A stretch of DNA of 64,000 nt, taken from assembly GCF_023072595.1 (NCBI RefSeq), contig NZ_JALLGK010000001.1, forward strand, positions 1,612,001 to 1,676,000, given 5' to 3'. Below, one piece after another: positions 53,021 to 62,123 of the stretch. The position numbers and the translations under genes are program-made. How positions within the stretch are numbered: the first letter of the stretch is position 1; each line of letters starts with the position of its first letter. The notes beneath the pieces are model-generated. The model did not search any database. It was not told where the DNA came from and was given only the letters and a program-made list of their open reading frames with translations. Origin of the DNA: Streptomyces sp. XM4193. GTDB lineage: Bacteria > Actinomycetota > Actinomycetes > Streptomycetales > Streptomycetaceae.

Positions 53021-53995
53021 TTACGGGCCTGCCGCGCCGCCTCCTGCGCCGCCTTCCGCGCCCTCGTCGGCGTCTGAGCCTTCACCGGTGCGTTCCGGCT
53101 CCGGCTCCTGCGGACCCGCCCCGCCGGACGCGGGGCGTCCGGGGTCGATCCGGTCCGTCTCGGGCCTGTCCGTTGCGGTTTCGCGTCTCCCGGTTCCGTC
53201 CGGTGCGGCTCGATCGAACTCTGTCCCGTCGGCGCGGGTCTCGTCCGACGGTGCACCGTTCGCGCGGGGTCCGTCCGTCTCGGGGGCGGTGGAACGGATG
53301 GTGAGGCGGTCGCCGACGCGTACGGAGCTGTGGAACCACTTCGCGTCGTCCGCGTTCAGTCCGAGCCAGCCGTCGACGGGGGCGCGTTTGTCCGTCAACT
53401 GACGTTCCGGCGACCGGGTGGGGACGCCGATGTACACCGTCTCCTTGCTGTCGCCGCTGCTGCCGCTCAGCTCCACCACCATGTGGGCGCGCACTGCGGA
53501 GCCGTCCTCGGTCATCGGCGGGATGCCGAGCTCGCCGACGAGGTGCGTATCGGTCACCGTGAGCACGGTCGTGTCGTCCCCCTCGCCCATCAACCGCTGC
53601 GGGAGGCTGACTTCCTCCAGGGCGACGGTGCGTCCGTCGAAGGCGAGGGTGGCGCGGCGCAGGTCGATGTCGCCCGAGGTGCCACGGCCCGGCTCGGACG
53701 GTTCGGGCTCGGCCGGGGTGGACGCGGAGGACGAGGCGTCCGGGGTCGGCTGCGCGGCGGGGGGAGCGGAACGTTCGGGGCCGTCGGCCAGCGGCACCAC
53801 CACGGCCAGCGCGCCGACGGCGAGCACCGACGCCGCTCCGGCGAGCGCCACCGCGGTGCGCCGCCGTCGGCGACGGGTCGCCCGCAGGCGCACCGCGGCG
53901 CCGTCCGTCGCCGGAGGGGACTGGTGGGCGTCGGCCAACGCGCGCAGGGAGACGGAGAGTTGGTCGTTGCGGTCCGGGGAGTCGTCATCGGCCAC
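53021..53995 (-). CDS. Single-pass membrane protein encoded with the ECF sigma factor
   Basis: A 324-residue protein from GTG 53995, overlapping the sigma stop by 11 bases. Cytoplasmic N-terminus (~45 residues, 'LRALADAHQSPPATDGAAVRLRA'), one helix ('TAVALAGAASVLAVGALAVVVPL'), then an extracytoplasmic domain to ~residue 230 and a disordered Pro/Gly/Glu tail. The overlap with sigma and the orientation are those of an anti-sigma or sigma-activity partner, although the zinc-binding ZAS motif HxxxCxxC is absent. The extracytoplasmic 'VDGWLGLNADDAKWFHSSVRVG' looks like a folded beta domain. Confidence 0.68.
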   Translation of the reverse strand: MADDDSPDRNDQLSVSLRALADAHQSPPATDGAAVRLRATRRRRRRTAVALAGAASVLAVGALAVVVPLADGPERSAPPAAQPTPDASSSASTPAEPEPSEPGRGTSGDIDLRRATLAFDGRTVALEEVSLPQRLMGEGDDTTVLTVTDTHLVGELGIPPMTEDGSAVRAHMVVELSGSSGDSKETVYIGVPTRSPERQLTDKRAPVDGWLGLNADDAKWFHSSVRVGDRLTIRSTAPETDGPRANGAPSDETRADGTEFDRAAPDGTGRRETATDRPETDRIDPGRPASGGAGPQEPEPERTGEGSDADEGAEGGAGGGAAGP

Positions 53996-54692
53996 GGCTG
54001 CTCTCCTCCACCGTCGGTACGTCCTGTTCGCTGGGCTGCGGGGCGCTGTCCGCGGCTGCGCGGGAGGGCCGGTCCGCCCGCGTCACCACGGCGCGCGGCG
54101 GGTCGATCGGGGCCCGACTCCCCTTGCCCGCAGCGCTCTTCGCGGCGTTCGACGTACGGCTCGTCGGCCCCGTCGTGGCGCCGGACAGCGCGTTCGCCGC
54201 CTCGACGGCCTCCTGCGGGGTGTCGGTTCGCAGCAGCTCCGCCAGCGCCGAACGGCCGCGCGAGAGCCGGGCCTTGACGGTGCCGACCCGCGCACCGGTC
54301 TCGACCGCCACCTGCGCCACGCTGAGGTCGCACAGGTGGTGCAGCACGATCGCCATCCGCTGCGCCTCCGGCAACTGCCTCAACGCCGCGACCAGCGCGA
54401 TGTGTTCGGGGCCGGGGCCGGGCGCGGTGGTGGGCTGCGGGCTGCGCCGCACGAGTTCGAGCCAGCGCCTCGCCCGCCGCCAGCGGCTTACGGCGAGGCG
54501 CGTGGCCACCGTGCGTATCCATGCCTCCGGGGCCTCGTCGGCGAGGAAGGTGCGGCGGCGGTCCCACGCCCGTACGAACGCCTCCTGCACCACGTCCTGG
54601 GCCTCACCGTGGTCGCCGGTGAACGCGTAGAGCTGCCCGGTGAGCCGCGGGAAGGCGGTCGCGTAGAACGCGTCGAACTCGTCCTCGGTCAT
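53985..54692 (-). CDS. ECF sigma factor (SigE-type family)
   Basis: A 235-residue sigma-70 family protein from ATG 54692. Region 2: 'FPRLTGQLYAFTGDHGEAQDVVQEAFVRAWDRR', region 2.4 'APEAWIRTVATRLAVSRWRR'. Region 4: 'RQLPEAQRMAIVLHHLCDLSVAQVAVETGARVGTVKARLSRGR'. The ~70-residue C-terminal extension (Ala/Pro/Arg/Ser) is not part of the sigma fold. It would direct a small regulon; the overlapping membrane gene is its likely controller, and the divergent membrane-tethered sigma-like gene may be a target. Confidence 0.88.
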   Translation of the reverse strand: MTEDEFDAFYATAFPRLTGQLYAFTGDHGEAQDVVQEAFVRAWDRRRTFLADEAPEAWIRTVATRLAVSRWRRARRWLELVRRSPQPTTAPGPGPEHIALVAALRQLPEAQRMAIVLHHLCDLSVAQVAVETGARVGTVKARLSRGRSALAELLRTDTPQEAVEAANALSGATTGPTSRTSNAAKSAAGKGSRAPIDPPRAVVTRADRPSRAAADSAPQPSEQDVPTVEESSRGR

Positions 54693-54816
54693 CGCGCTCC
54701 CGGAAATCTCCTCGTTCCACCGTGCAACCCGAGTGCTCCCCGGTGCGTACAGCTGGTGGCGTCCACGGGGGAACGCCGCGCCACACACTCGGACGACACA
54801 CCCTGGAGACAAGACG

Positions 54817-56091
54817 ATGCAGAGCGCCTTCCGGCTCCATCGATCCCTCACACCCGAGGAGTTCGCCGCCTGCGGCGAAGCACGTTGGGAGGCGCTGGTG
54901 TCCACGGCCCGCCTGCTCACCGGCGACTCGACCACCGGCGAGGACCTGGCGCGCAGAGCACTGTACAGCGCGGCGGCACGGCGGCACCGAATCCCCCGGG
55001 GCGACGTCGACTTCCACCTGCGGCGGCGCCTCGTCGCGCTCTGGCTGCGGGAGGAACGCCGAACCACGGGCAGCCGCGCCGACGCCCCGGACGCCGGGCG
55101 CGCCGCCTCCCGGGCCCGTCGTCCCGCCACCGGCGACGGCCGTCCTGCCGCCCGTCGCCTCGGAGCCGCGGGTCGGGACGCCCGCCGGCGGATCGTGGTG
55201 CGGCGAGCCCGCGACCGCCAGTTCGCCCAGCGCCGCGTCGCGCTGGTACTGCGGTACGGGGGCGGGATGCCGGAGACGGTCATCGCCCAACTGCTCGGCT
55301 GCTCTCCGCGCGCCGTGCGCCGTCTGCTGCGCAGAGGGCTGCGCGAGAGCGGTCTGGACGCGGCCGCGGCCCGCGCCCTGTACGCCGCCGAAGCCGGGAG
55401 CAACGAGCCCGCCGGGCCGTGTCCGGCCGTGCCCACCACCCCGCGCAAGGGCCGAACCGCCCTGCGCGCAGCGGCAGTTGCTGCCGGATGCGTCGGCGTG
55501 CTGCTGCCGTCCGGTCTGCTCCTCGCCGACCAGTTGCGCGACTCGGATCTGTCCGGTTCCTCCGTGGTGACCTCGCGGATGGCGGTGCAGGACCCGGTGC
55601 GCGTGGTGACGACGGGCGAACGGGTCTCGGGCCCCGGCGGCACCCGCATCTGGCTGACCGAGGACTCGGTGCAGTGGTCGGGCCCCGGCGGCGCGAGCGG
55701 ACGGGCCGAAGTCGACGAGGGCCGGAGCGGGGCGCGCAAACCCGGGGTGAGCGCGGAGCCGCCCGCCGGCCGACTGCTGACCGGTCTCTACTACGGGGTC
55801 ACCGACCAACTCGGCCGTGTCGAGGTGGAGTTCGGCGACAGCCGGCAGAGCGCCGAACTGCTGAGCCTGGCCGGAGACCCGGGCTGGGGCGTCTGGTACG
55901 TACCCGTCCCGGCGGCCGACGGTGACGAACACACGGGAGCGGACGGCCAGTTCGGCGACGGACGCGACGAGCGGGCCGACCGCGGCGCGCGCGACGCACA
56001 GCGCGAGCACGGCGAACGGAACGGCCAACGGGTCGTGACGCTCCGGGACGACGAGGGTCGGGTGCTCGCACGCACCGAGGCCGCCGCATGA
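54817..56091 (+). CDS. Membrane-tethered sigma-factor-like protein
   Basis: A 424-residue protein from ATG 54817. Residues ~10-60 keep a sigma region-2 outline ('RWEALVSTARLLTGDSTTGEDLARRALYSAAARR') and residues ~136-186 a region-4 outline ('RRVALVLRYGGGMPETVIAQLLGCSPRAVRRLLRRGL'). A Pro/Arg linker, a membrane helix (~215-235) and a ~190-residue extracytoplasmic domain follow ('RIWLTEDSVQWSG', 'GWGVWYVPVPAADG'). Region 2 lacks several acidic positions of true ECF sigma factors. It may be a transmembrane sensor with its own sigma-like head, or a decoy. It overlaps the PBP-like gene by ATGA and diverges from the ECF sigma gene. Confidence 0.68.
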   Translation: MQSAFRLHRSLTPEEFAACGEARWEALVSTARLLTGDSTTGEDLARRALYSAAARRHRIPRGDVDFHLRRRLVALWLREERRTTGSRADAPDAGRAASRARRPATGDGRPAARRLGAAGRDARRRIVVRRARDRQFAQRRVALVLRYGGGMPETVIAQLLGCSPRAVRRLLRRGLRESGLDAAAARALYAAEAGSNEPAGPCPAVPTTPRKGRTALRAAAVAAGCVGVLLPSGLLLADQLRDSDLSGSSVVTSRMAVQDPVRVVTTGERVSGPGGTRIWLTEDSVQWSGPGGASGRAEVDEGRSGARKPGVSAEPPAGRLLTGLYYGVTDQLGRVEVEFGDSRQSAELLSLAGDPGWGVWYVPVPAADGDEHTGADGQFGDGRDERADRGARDAQREHGERNGQRVVTLRDDEGRVLARTEAAA

Positions 56092-57992
56092 CCGGCCCCG
56101 GCCCCGGCCGCCGCAGCCGGGCAGACGGCAGCGGGACGCACCGCGGCGGGGGAGAGGCGGGTGCGGCGGGTGTTGCGGCCGGCGCCGCCGGCGGGCCGGA
56201 GGAGAGCCCGGTGCCGAGCAGCACCGCCGCGACTGGTGAGTGCGACGTGACGGAACCCGCGACCCCCGCGTCCGGCGACGCCCCCGCGTCCGGCGTGACC
56301 CCCGCGTCCGGCGACGCCTCCGCGTCTGGCGGGGGCCGCCGTACGGGTGCCCGGCGGGTGCCCGCCCTGCTCCGTCTGCGGAGGTCCCGGCGTCGCCAAC
56401 TCCGCATCCTCGCAACGGTGTTGGCCACCGTGGTGGCGCTGCTGTGCGGTGTCGCCGTGGTCGCGTACCACCGTACGGACATCCCGGAGCCGCACCCCGA
56501 GACCGTCATGCAGAGCACCGTCTTCCTCGGTCACGACGGCGAGTACCTCGGGCGGCGCGGGCCCGTCGACCGCCAGGACGTACCGCTCGGCGACGTCCCC
56601 CGGGTCGTCCAGGACGCGGTGATCGCCGCGGAGAACCGGTCGTTCCGCACCGACGCCGGGGTGTCGCCCAAGGCCGTCGCGCGCGCGATCGGCGCCGCAC
56701 TGCGCGGCGGCACGCAGCAGGGCGGCTCGACGATCACCCAGCAGTACGTGAAGAACGCGTTGCTCAGCCCGGAGCGTTCGCTGACTCGCAAGGTCCGCGA
56801 GGCGCTGCTCGCCGTGAAGCTCGACCGCACCCGTTCCAAGGACGACATCCTGGAGGGCTACCTCAACACCGTCTACTTCGGCCGCGGCGCGGCGGGCATC
56901 CAGGCGGCGGCACGCGGCTACTTCGGCGTCGACGCACGCGATCTCACCCTCTCCCAGGGCGCCGCGCTCGCCGCGATCATCAACATCCCCTCCCACTACG
57001 AGAAGGCCGGCGCGGATCGCGAGGTCACCGAACGGCTGGAGGCGCGCTGGCGCTGGACGCTCGACGCGATGGCCGACGCGGGCACCATCACCGCACGCCA
57101 GCGCGGCGAAGCCCGGTTCCCCGCGTTCCGCCACTACCCGCCCGGCGCCACCGGCGGCCAGCAGCAGTACCTGATCGACGCCGCCGCCCGCGAGGCCGCC
57201 GCCCGGCTCGGGATCACCGAGGACGAACTCGCCCGCGAGGGCTACACCGTGCACACCACCTTCGACCTCGCCCTCCAGGACGCCGCCGCCGAACGCCTCG
57301 ACCGCCACTGGTCCGACGACCGCGGCGGCGACGCGAAAGCCTCCCGACTGCGAGCCGCCGCCGTCGCGCTCGAACCCGGTGACGGCGCCGTACGCCTGCT
57401 CCTCGGCGGCGGCGACTACGCCCGCCAACCCTTCAACACCGCGCTCGACGGCGCCATCGAGGCGGGTACGGCGCTCGAACCGTTCGCCGGGCTCCGCCTC
57501 CGGGCGCCGCTGGACGAACTGGCCGACACCGCCGCTCCCCGCCCGGTCAACCTGACCGCCGCGTACGCCGCCCTGGTGGCCGAGGGCCGGTACGCGACCC
57601 CGTACACCGTCGCGCGGATCACCAGGAACGGCCGCACCGTCCACACCGCGAAGCCCGAGGTGCGCAGCGTGCTGCAAGCCAAAGAGGCGTACGCCGCGGT
57701 CCCGGCCGTCGTCGGAGAAGGCCGTACGGGCGGCCTCGCGCCCACCCTCGCCAGCGCCTGCCACACCGGGGGCGCCGGCGGCGGGTCCACTCGGCGCACC
57801 ACCTGGTGGCACGGTCTCGACTCCCAACTGGCTCTGAGCGTCGTGCTGTTCGCGGACCGACCGGGTGCCGAGCCGGGCACCCGCCGTCCCGCGCACCTCC
57901 CCACCGACGCCGCCGAACTCACCGCGAAGGCCGCCACCGACCTCTGGCGGACGGCCGCTCCCCGCACCCGCGCCCCCACCACCTGCTCCTGA
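56088..57992 (+). CDS. Class A PBP-like glycosyltransferase with degenerate transpeptidase
   Basis: A 634-residue membrane protein. A disordered Gly/Ala/Ser N-terminus (~100 residues) leads to one helix ('ILATVLATVVALLCGVAVVAY') and a GT51 domain: Glu182 in 'IAAENRSFRTDAG', 'GGTQQGGSTITQQYVKN', 'EGYLNTVYFGRGAAG'. It probably retains glycan polymerase activity. The penicillin-binding half is damaged: the usual GSTFKPF reads 'AGTALEPF' (SxxK lysine lost) and KTG reads HTG in 'SACHTGGAGGG'. It overlaps the upstream tethered sigma-like gene by four bases. A non-transpeptidating, possibly regulatory enzyme (inference). Confidence 0.82.
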   Translation: MTGPGPGRRSRADGSGTHRGGGEAGAAGVAAGAAGGPEESPVPSSTAATGECDVTEPATPASGDAPASGVTPASGDASASGGGRRTGARRVPALLRLRRSRRRQLRILATVLATVVALLCGVAVVAYHRTDIPEPHPETVMQSTVFLGHDGEYLGRRGPVDRQDVPLGDVPRVVQDAVIAAENRSFRTDAGVSPKAVARAIGAALRGGTQQGGSTITQQYVKNALLSPERSLTRKVREALLAVKLDRTRSKDDILEGYLNTVYFGRGAAGIQAAARGYFGVDARDLTLSQGAALAAIINIPSHYEKAGADREVTERLEARWRWTLDAMADAGTITARQRGEARFPAFRHYPPGATGGQQQYLIDAAAREAAARLGITEDELAREGYTVHTTFDLALQDAAAERLDRHWSDDRGGDAKASRLRAAAVALEPGDGAVRLLLGGGDYARQPFNTALDGAIEAGTALEPFAGLRLRAPLDELADTAAPRPVNLTAAYAALVAEGRYATPYTVARITRNGRTVHTAKPEVRSVLQAKEAYAAVPAVVGEGRTGGLAPTLASACHTGGAGGGSTRRTTWWHGLDSQLALSVVLFADRPGAEPGTRRPAHLPTDAAELTAKAATDLWRTAAPRTRAPTTCS

Positions 57993-58248
57993 CCCACCGA
58001 CCCCGCCGACGCCGTAGACGCCGTCAGCCTGCGGCTCCGTCTACCCGCCGTTCCGTCGCCACCGCGACTCGCCGACTCGCCGACTCGCCGCCCTTCCGAC
58101 CAGCCGTTCGGCCGACCGCTGCCTCGCGTGTCCGCGCGGCTCCGGGCGAACTCGGCGCCTGCGGGCGGTGGTTGAGGGGCCGCTCCCGGAGCACGTCGCG
58201 GCGGGCGGACTGCGGCGGGTCGCGGTGGGCCGCGGCGGCAGGGCGGCT
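57993..58248. other. Convergent intergenic region
   Basis: 256 bases with no gene. Contains three GACTCGCC units (58065-58092) and other short repeats. No hairpin as clear as those elsewhere in the window. Confidence 0.4.
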
Positions 58249-59163
58249 TCAGGAGCCGGGGCGGGGCGGCGGTCTGTCGCGGGCGACGGCTCGGCGACGG
58301 AGCAGGAGTGCGGTGAGGAGCAGCAGAGCGGCCCAGCCTGCCAGTACGGCGAGCAGAGGGGCGGCGCCCACGGCCCCGCGGGCCGCCAGAGCGAACGCGA
58401 GCGGGCCGAAGAGTGTGACCAACACGGGCGCGATCAGCCCGGAGAAGCGGAGCGGCCGGTCCTCGCCCCGGGAGGAGTCGACGAACCGGCGCCGGCCCAG
58501 CAGGAGCAGCCAACCGGCGGCGGTCGTCAGCACCATGCCGACGGCGGCGGTGCCGATCGGGCCGAACTCCGGTGTGGCGCCCGCCTGTTGAGTCCGACCG
58601 CCGTGGCTGATCCGGACCGCCTCGGCACGGAAGGTGGTCAGCTCCACCGTGTCGCCCGCGTCGAGATGCCGGACCACCGGGTCGGCGCCCCATCCGGCCC
58701 AGGTGCGCAGCTCACCGGTCTCGGCGGCGAGGGTGAGGTCATAGGTGGCGCCGCCGCGTCCGCCCCGTTTGCTGATCTCCACGACCGTCGCCGGGCCGGT
58801 GTCCAGGCACGAGCCGTTCCGGTGCGCCGCGGTTCCCGACGTCTCGGCGCAGGCGGAGGCGGTTGTGTACGCGCGCTGTTCGCGCAGTTCGTCGGGGAGT
58901 TGAGCCAGTACGAGCACGCCGGCGAGCAGCAGCACGGCACCCACCGCGGCGAGGACCGCTCCCCGGAAGCCGTGGCGGCGAACGCGCCGCGCCCCACCGC
59001 GCGCCGGCCCCGCCGCCCCGTCGGCCTGCCTGCCCTGCCGGTACGAGCCGTACGGCCCGTACGGCCCGTACGGTCCGTACGGCCCGTGTGACCCGTACGG
59101 CCCGTGTGACCCGTACGGCTCGTGCGGGGGCGGTTGCTCCTGAGCGGGCGGTGTCGGGGCCAT
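58249..59163 (-). CDS. Membrane protein with Gly-Pro-Tyr repeats
   Basis: A 304-residue protein from ATG 59163. The N-terminus has a Gly-Pro-Tyr repeat ('HGPYGSHGPYGPYGPYGPYG') in a disordered segment. One helix follows ('AVLAAVGAVLLLAGVLVLA'), then an extracytoplasmic ~110-residue domain with 'SACAETSG' and 'GSCLDTG', then three more helices. No family is recognised; proline/tyrosine-rich streptomycete membrane proteins of this shape are usually hypothetical. Divergent from nothing nearby and convergent with the PBP gene. Confidence 0.65.
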   Translation of the reverse strand: MAPTPPAQEQPPPHEPYGSHGPYGSHGPYGPYGPYGPYGSYRQGRQADGAAGPARGGARRVRRHGFRGAVLAAVGAVLLLAGVLVLAQLPDELREQRAYTTASACAETSGTAAHRNGSCLDTGPATVVEISKRGGRGGATYDLTLAAETGELRTWAGWGADPVVRHLDAGDTVELTTFRAEAVRISHGGRTQQAGATPEFGPIGTAAVGMVLTTAAGWLLLLGRRRFVDSSRGEDRPLRFSGLIAPVLVTLFGPLAFALAARGAVGAAPLLAVLAGWAALLLLTALLLRRRAVARDRPPPRPGS

Positions 59164-59486
59164 GCGGCAATCCTGCCCCGTGCCGCCCCGCCCGCGGCAG
59201 CCGCCTCTGTCGGCAGCCAGGCCGGCGCCCGTACCACCGGGCGCCTGTGCCGCGGGTTGCCCGTACCGCCCGACGACTGCACCGCCGGGCCCGATCGGCT
59301 GCGGTGTGCGCGCCGTGCCCAAGTCCCGGCTCGCGCTCGGCGGTTCACCCCGTCACCCCGGGGAGTCGCGTACGAACGGGCCGCGCAGCCGTCCCGCCGG
59401 ACGCCGGGGATCCGCGCGCTCGCCGTACGGACAGGGGCAGGGGACAAGGGGGCAGCGGGCACGCGTCGTGCCCGCTGCTCTGCGTC

Positions 59487-60458
59487 CTACGCGCCGCGGG
59501 CGGCCATGCGGGCGCGCCGGGCCTCGAGCTTCTCGTCGAGCTTGCGGGCCTCGGAGTCCAGCCCGGCCATGTACATCCCCAACTCCTCCTGGGCGCGCAG
59601 CCCTTCGGGCCCGAGTCCGTCGATCTCCAGGACCTTCAGGAAGCGCAGCACCGGCTGGAGCACGTCGTCGTGGTGGATGCGCATGTTGTAGATCCCGCCG
59701 ATGGCCATGCGTGCGGCGGCGCGCTCGAAGCCGGGCATGCCGTGTCCGGGCATCCGGAAGTGGACGACCACGTCGCGCACGGCCTGCATGGTCAGGTCGG
59801 GCGCGAGGTCGAAGGCCGCGCGCAGCAGGTTGCGGTAGAAGACCATGTGCAGGTTCTCGTCGGTCGCGATGCGCGCGAGCATCCGGTCGCACACCGGGTC
59901 GCCGGACTGGTGGCCGGTGTTGCGGTGCGAGATGCGGGTCGCGAGCTCCTGGAAGGCGACGTAGGCGACCGAGTGCAGCATCGAGTGCCGGTTGTCGGAC
60001 TCGAAGCCCTCCGACATGTGCACCATCCGGAAGCGCTCCAGCTCGTCCGGGTCGACGGCGCGGGAGGTCAGCAGGTAGTCGCGCATCACGATGCCGTGCC
60101 GGCCCTCCTCGGCGGTCCAGCGGTGCACCCAGGTGCCCCAGGCTCCGTCGCGGCCGAAGAGGCTGGCGATCTCGTGGTGGTAGCTGGGGAGGTTGTCCTC
60201 GGTCAGCAGGTTGACGATCAGCGCGATGCGGCCGATGTCGGTGACCTTGGACTGGGACTTGTCCCAGGCTTCGCCGTCCTCGTAGAAGCCGGGGAAGTTC
60301 CGGCCGTCGGTCCAGGGCACGTACTCGTGCGGCATCCAGTCCTTGGCGACCTTGAGATGCCGGTTGAGTTCCTTCTCCACGACCTCTTCCAGGGCGTACA
60401 GCAGCTTGGCGTCGGTCCACTCCTTTGAGCTGCCGAGATGGGGAGAAGCGAGGGTCAC
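59487..60458 (-). CDS. Acyl-ACP desaturase
   Basis: A 323-residue ferritin-like di-iron enzyme from GTG 60458 (AGGAGC site). Di-iron ligands are in 'WTAEEGRHGIVMRDYL' (ExxH) and 'IATDENLHMVFY' (second ExxH), with 'NLLTEDNLPSYHHEI' supplying the first Glu. Soluble stearoyl-ACP desaturases insert a cis double bond into acyl chains and so raise membrane fluidity. The promoter region carries a strong palindromic operator identical in form to that of the PAQR gene at 12.8 kb. Confidence 0.93.
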   Translation of the reverse strand: MTLASPHLGSSKEWTDAKLLYALEEVVEKELNRHLKVAKDWMPHEYVPWTDGRNFPGFYEDGEAWDKSQSKVTDIGRIALIVNLLTEDNLPSYHHEIASLFGRDGAWGTWVHRWTAEEGRHGIVMRDYLLTSRAVDPDELERFRMVHMSEGFESDNRHSMLHSVAYVAFQELATRISHRNTGHQSGDPVCDRMLARIATDENLHMVFYRNLLRAAFDLAPDLTMQAVRDVVVHFRMPGHGMPGFERAAARMAIGGIYNMRIHHDDVLQPVLRFLKVLEIDGLGPEGLRAQEELGMYMAGLDSEARKLDEKLEARRARMAARGA

Positions 60459-60486
60459 AAGGGGCTCCTGCGAAAGACGGCGGAAC

Positions 60487-60525
60487 AACCTACGGGTCCG
60501 TAGGTTACGAAACCGTAGGTTACGG
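60487..60525 (-). promoter_or_regulatory. Palindromic operator of the desaturase promoter
   Basis: AACCTACG-GGTC-CGTAGGTT (60487-60506) is a perfect 8-bp palindrome with a 4-base spacer. Eleven bases further lies another half with an overlapping direct repeat (CCGTAGGTTACGG, 60513-60525). It sits 29-67 bases before the start codon, over the likely -10. The form and spacing match the site upstream of the PAQR gene. Confidence 0.72.
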
Positions 60526-60834
60526 CCCGCTGTGCGCTGCGCCAAGCCCGGAACTCGCCTCCCGTCGTCACCCGGGGTGATTCGGGCAGTTCGTGGCACT
60601 TGCGGCGGGAAGAAATTCACTCTCGGCAAGGAGACGTTGGCACTGTGTTTCCCGGGTGCCGCGTCCGAGCGCGCGAAGAGGTCAAATCGCGGCGGTGCGC
60701 GGGCAGTTGGCATCCGGCGGACAGGTGCGGCGCCCGCGTTCTCCGGGCAGCCGGGGCCGGGGCGGTGAGACGTCCGCAACCAGCCGTGATCCCGGCGCAA
60801 CGGGCCGGCAACGCCACTCGACCAGGCTCCTGCC
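60526..60834. other. Divergent region between desaturase and chelatase
   Basis: No gene seen. The frame that crosses it is a continuation of shadows. It holds the promoter of the chelatase gene; no clear hexamers were found. Confidence 0.35.
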
Positions 60835-62061
60835 ATGTCACCACTTTCGGCGGATCGCCCCGGGCAACCCGCCTCCCCGCGTGCAACCGTCGGCACCGCC
60901 TTCGGTGTGAGGCGCCACGACGCCGACAGTTCCACCGGAAACGGTGCGCCCGCCGGTGCGGCGGCGCCCGCCGGGCCCGAACGGCCCGTCGCCGTGCCCG
61001 ATTCCGACCGCCTCGACACTCCGGAGCAACTCCTGTCCGCCTTCACCGTGCGCCTCGCCCAGCAGCTCGGCGGGCTGAAACCACCCACCGCTCCCGACCA
61101 CCGCACTCCCTCCCGCCCAACCCCCGCCCCCGCGGCTCCCGCCCCACCGACCCACGCCCCTCCGACCCACGCCCCTCCGACCCACGCCCCTCCGACCCAC
61201 GCCCCTCCGACCCACGCCCCTCCGACCCACGCCCCTCCGACCCACGCCCCACCGGCCCGGCCTGCGGCTCCCGCTCCTCCGGCCCCCACCCTGGTCGCCG
61301 TCGCTCACGGCTCGCGCGACTCCCGTGCCGAGGCGGCCGGCCTCGCGCTGCTGGACCGGGTTCGTGCGCTGCGCCCGGGACTTCGCACGGCGCTCGGCTA
61401 CATCGAGATCGCCCGGCCGTCGCTCGCCGAGGTGCTCGCGGCGCATCCGCCGGGCGGGGTCGTACTGGTGCCGCTGCTGCTCGGCCGCGGCCACCATCTG
61501 CGGTACGACCTGCCCGCCGCCGGGCGCGCCGCCCCGTGGCTGCGCTGCTCGGTGGCTGCCGCCCTCGGCCCCCACCCGCTGCTCGCCGACGCCCTCGCCG
61601 ACCGTGTCGCCGCCGCCCCGACGCCGTACGGGCGCCGCGCACCGGACGGGCTCGTACTGGCCGCCGCGGGCTCGCGCGACCCCGGTTCTGCGGCCGACGC
61701 GGAGGCGAGTGCCGCGCTGCTCTCCGCCCGGTTGGGCGACGTTCCGGTGCTGCCCGGCTACCTCTCGGCGACCGCGCCGACAGTGCCTCGGGCGTTGGCG
61801 GCCCTGCGGGCGCGCGGCTGCCAACGCCCTTTCGTGGCCTCGTACTTCACGGCCCCCGGGCACTTCGCCGCGCGCTGTGCGGCTCTCGCCGGACAGGTGC
61901 CGACAAGCCCGCCTCTGGGCCCGCACCCGGCCCTCGCCCGACTTCTGCTGACCCGCTACGACGAGGCGTGCGCCACTCTTCCGGCCACCGGCCGCGCCGG
62001 TACCGGCAGCCGTCCCGGTACCGTCGCCTGGCCCCGTTCCGGCCGGCCCGACGCCGTCTGA
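60835..62061 (+). CDS. Sirohydrochlorin chelatase (CbiX family) with N-terminal repeat
   Basis: A 408-residue protein. The first ~150 residues are disordered and include seven THAPP units. The chelatase follows: '[18 protein letters not shown]' (catalytic His), '[15 protein letters not shown]', '[17 protein letters not shown]' and a second half '[19 protein letters not shown]'. It inserts a divalent metal (Fe or Co) into sirohydrochlorin for siroheme or B12. The start is the first ATG after the operator region; a shorter protein starting nearer the domain is possible. Gene order chelatase-dgt is conserved in streptomycetes. Confidence 0.85.
   Translation: MSPLSADRPGQPASPRATVGTAFGVRRHDADSSTGNGAPAGAAAPAGPERPVAVPDSDRLDTPEQLLSAFTVRLAQQLGGLKPPTAPDHRTPSRPTPAPAAPAPPTHAPPTHAPPTHAPPTHAPPTHAPPTHAPPTHAPPARPAAPAPPAPTLVAVAHGSRDSRAEAAGLALLDRVRALRPGLRTALGYIEIARPSLAEVLAAHPPGGVVLVPLLLGRGHHLRYDLPAAGRAAPWLRCSVAAALGPHPLLADALADRVAAAPTPYGRRAPDGLVLAAAGSRDPGSAADAEASAALLSARLGDVPVLPGYLSATAPTVPRALAALRARGCQRPFVASYFTAPGHFAARCAALAGQVPTSPPLGPHPALARLLLTRYDEACATLPATGRAGTGSRPGTVAWPRSGRPDAV
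61149..61253 (+). repeat. Tandem 15-bp repeat, seven copies
   Basis: CCCACGCCCCTCCGA repeats seven times (last copy with one change), encoding (THAPP)7 in frame inside the chelatase. Near-identical copies imply recent expansion and likely length variation between strains. Confidence 0.9.
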
Positions 62062-62123
62062 CCACCTGCCCTTCGAGCAGGTCCGCCGCCGTCGCCCGGG
62101 CGGACGCCGGTTACCGTCATGGC

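Noticed and set aside
59353-60420. 355-codon frame over the desaturase in another phase
   Set aside because: Arg-rich shadow of the desaturase gene with no ribosome site or motif.
61149-61253. CRISPR array
   Set aside because: Contiguous 15-bp in-frame repeats without spacers, encoding THAPP units.
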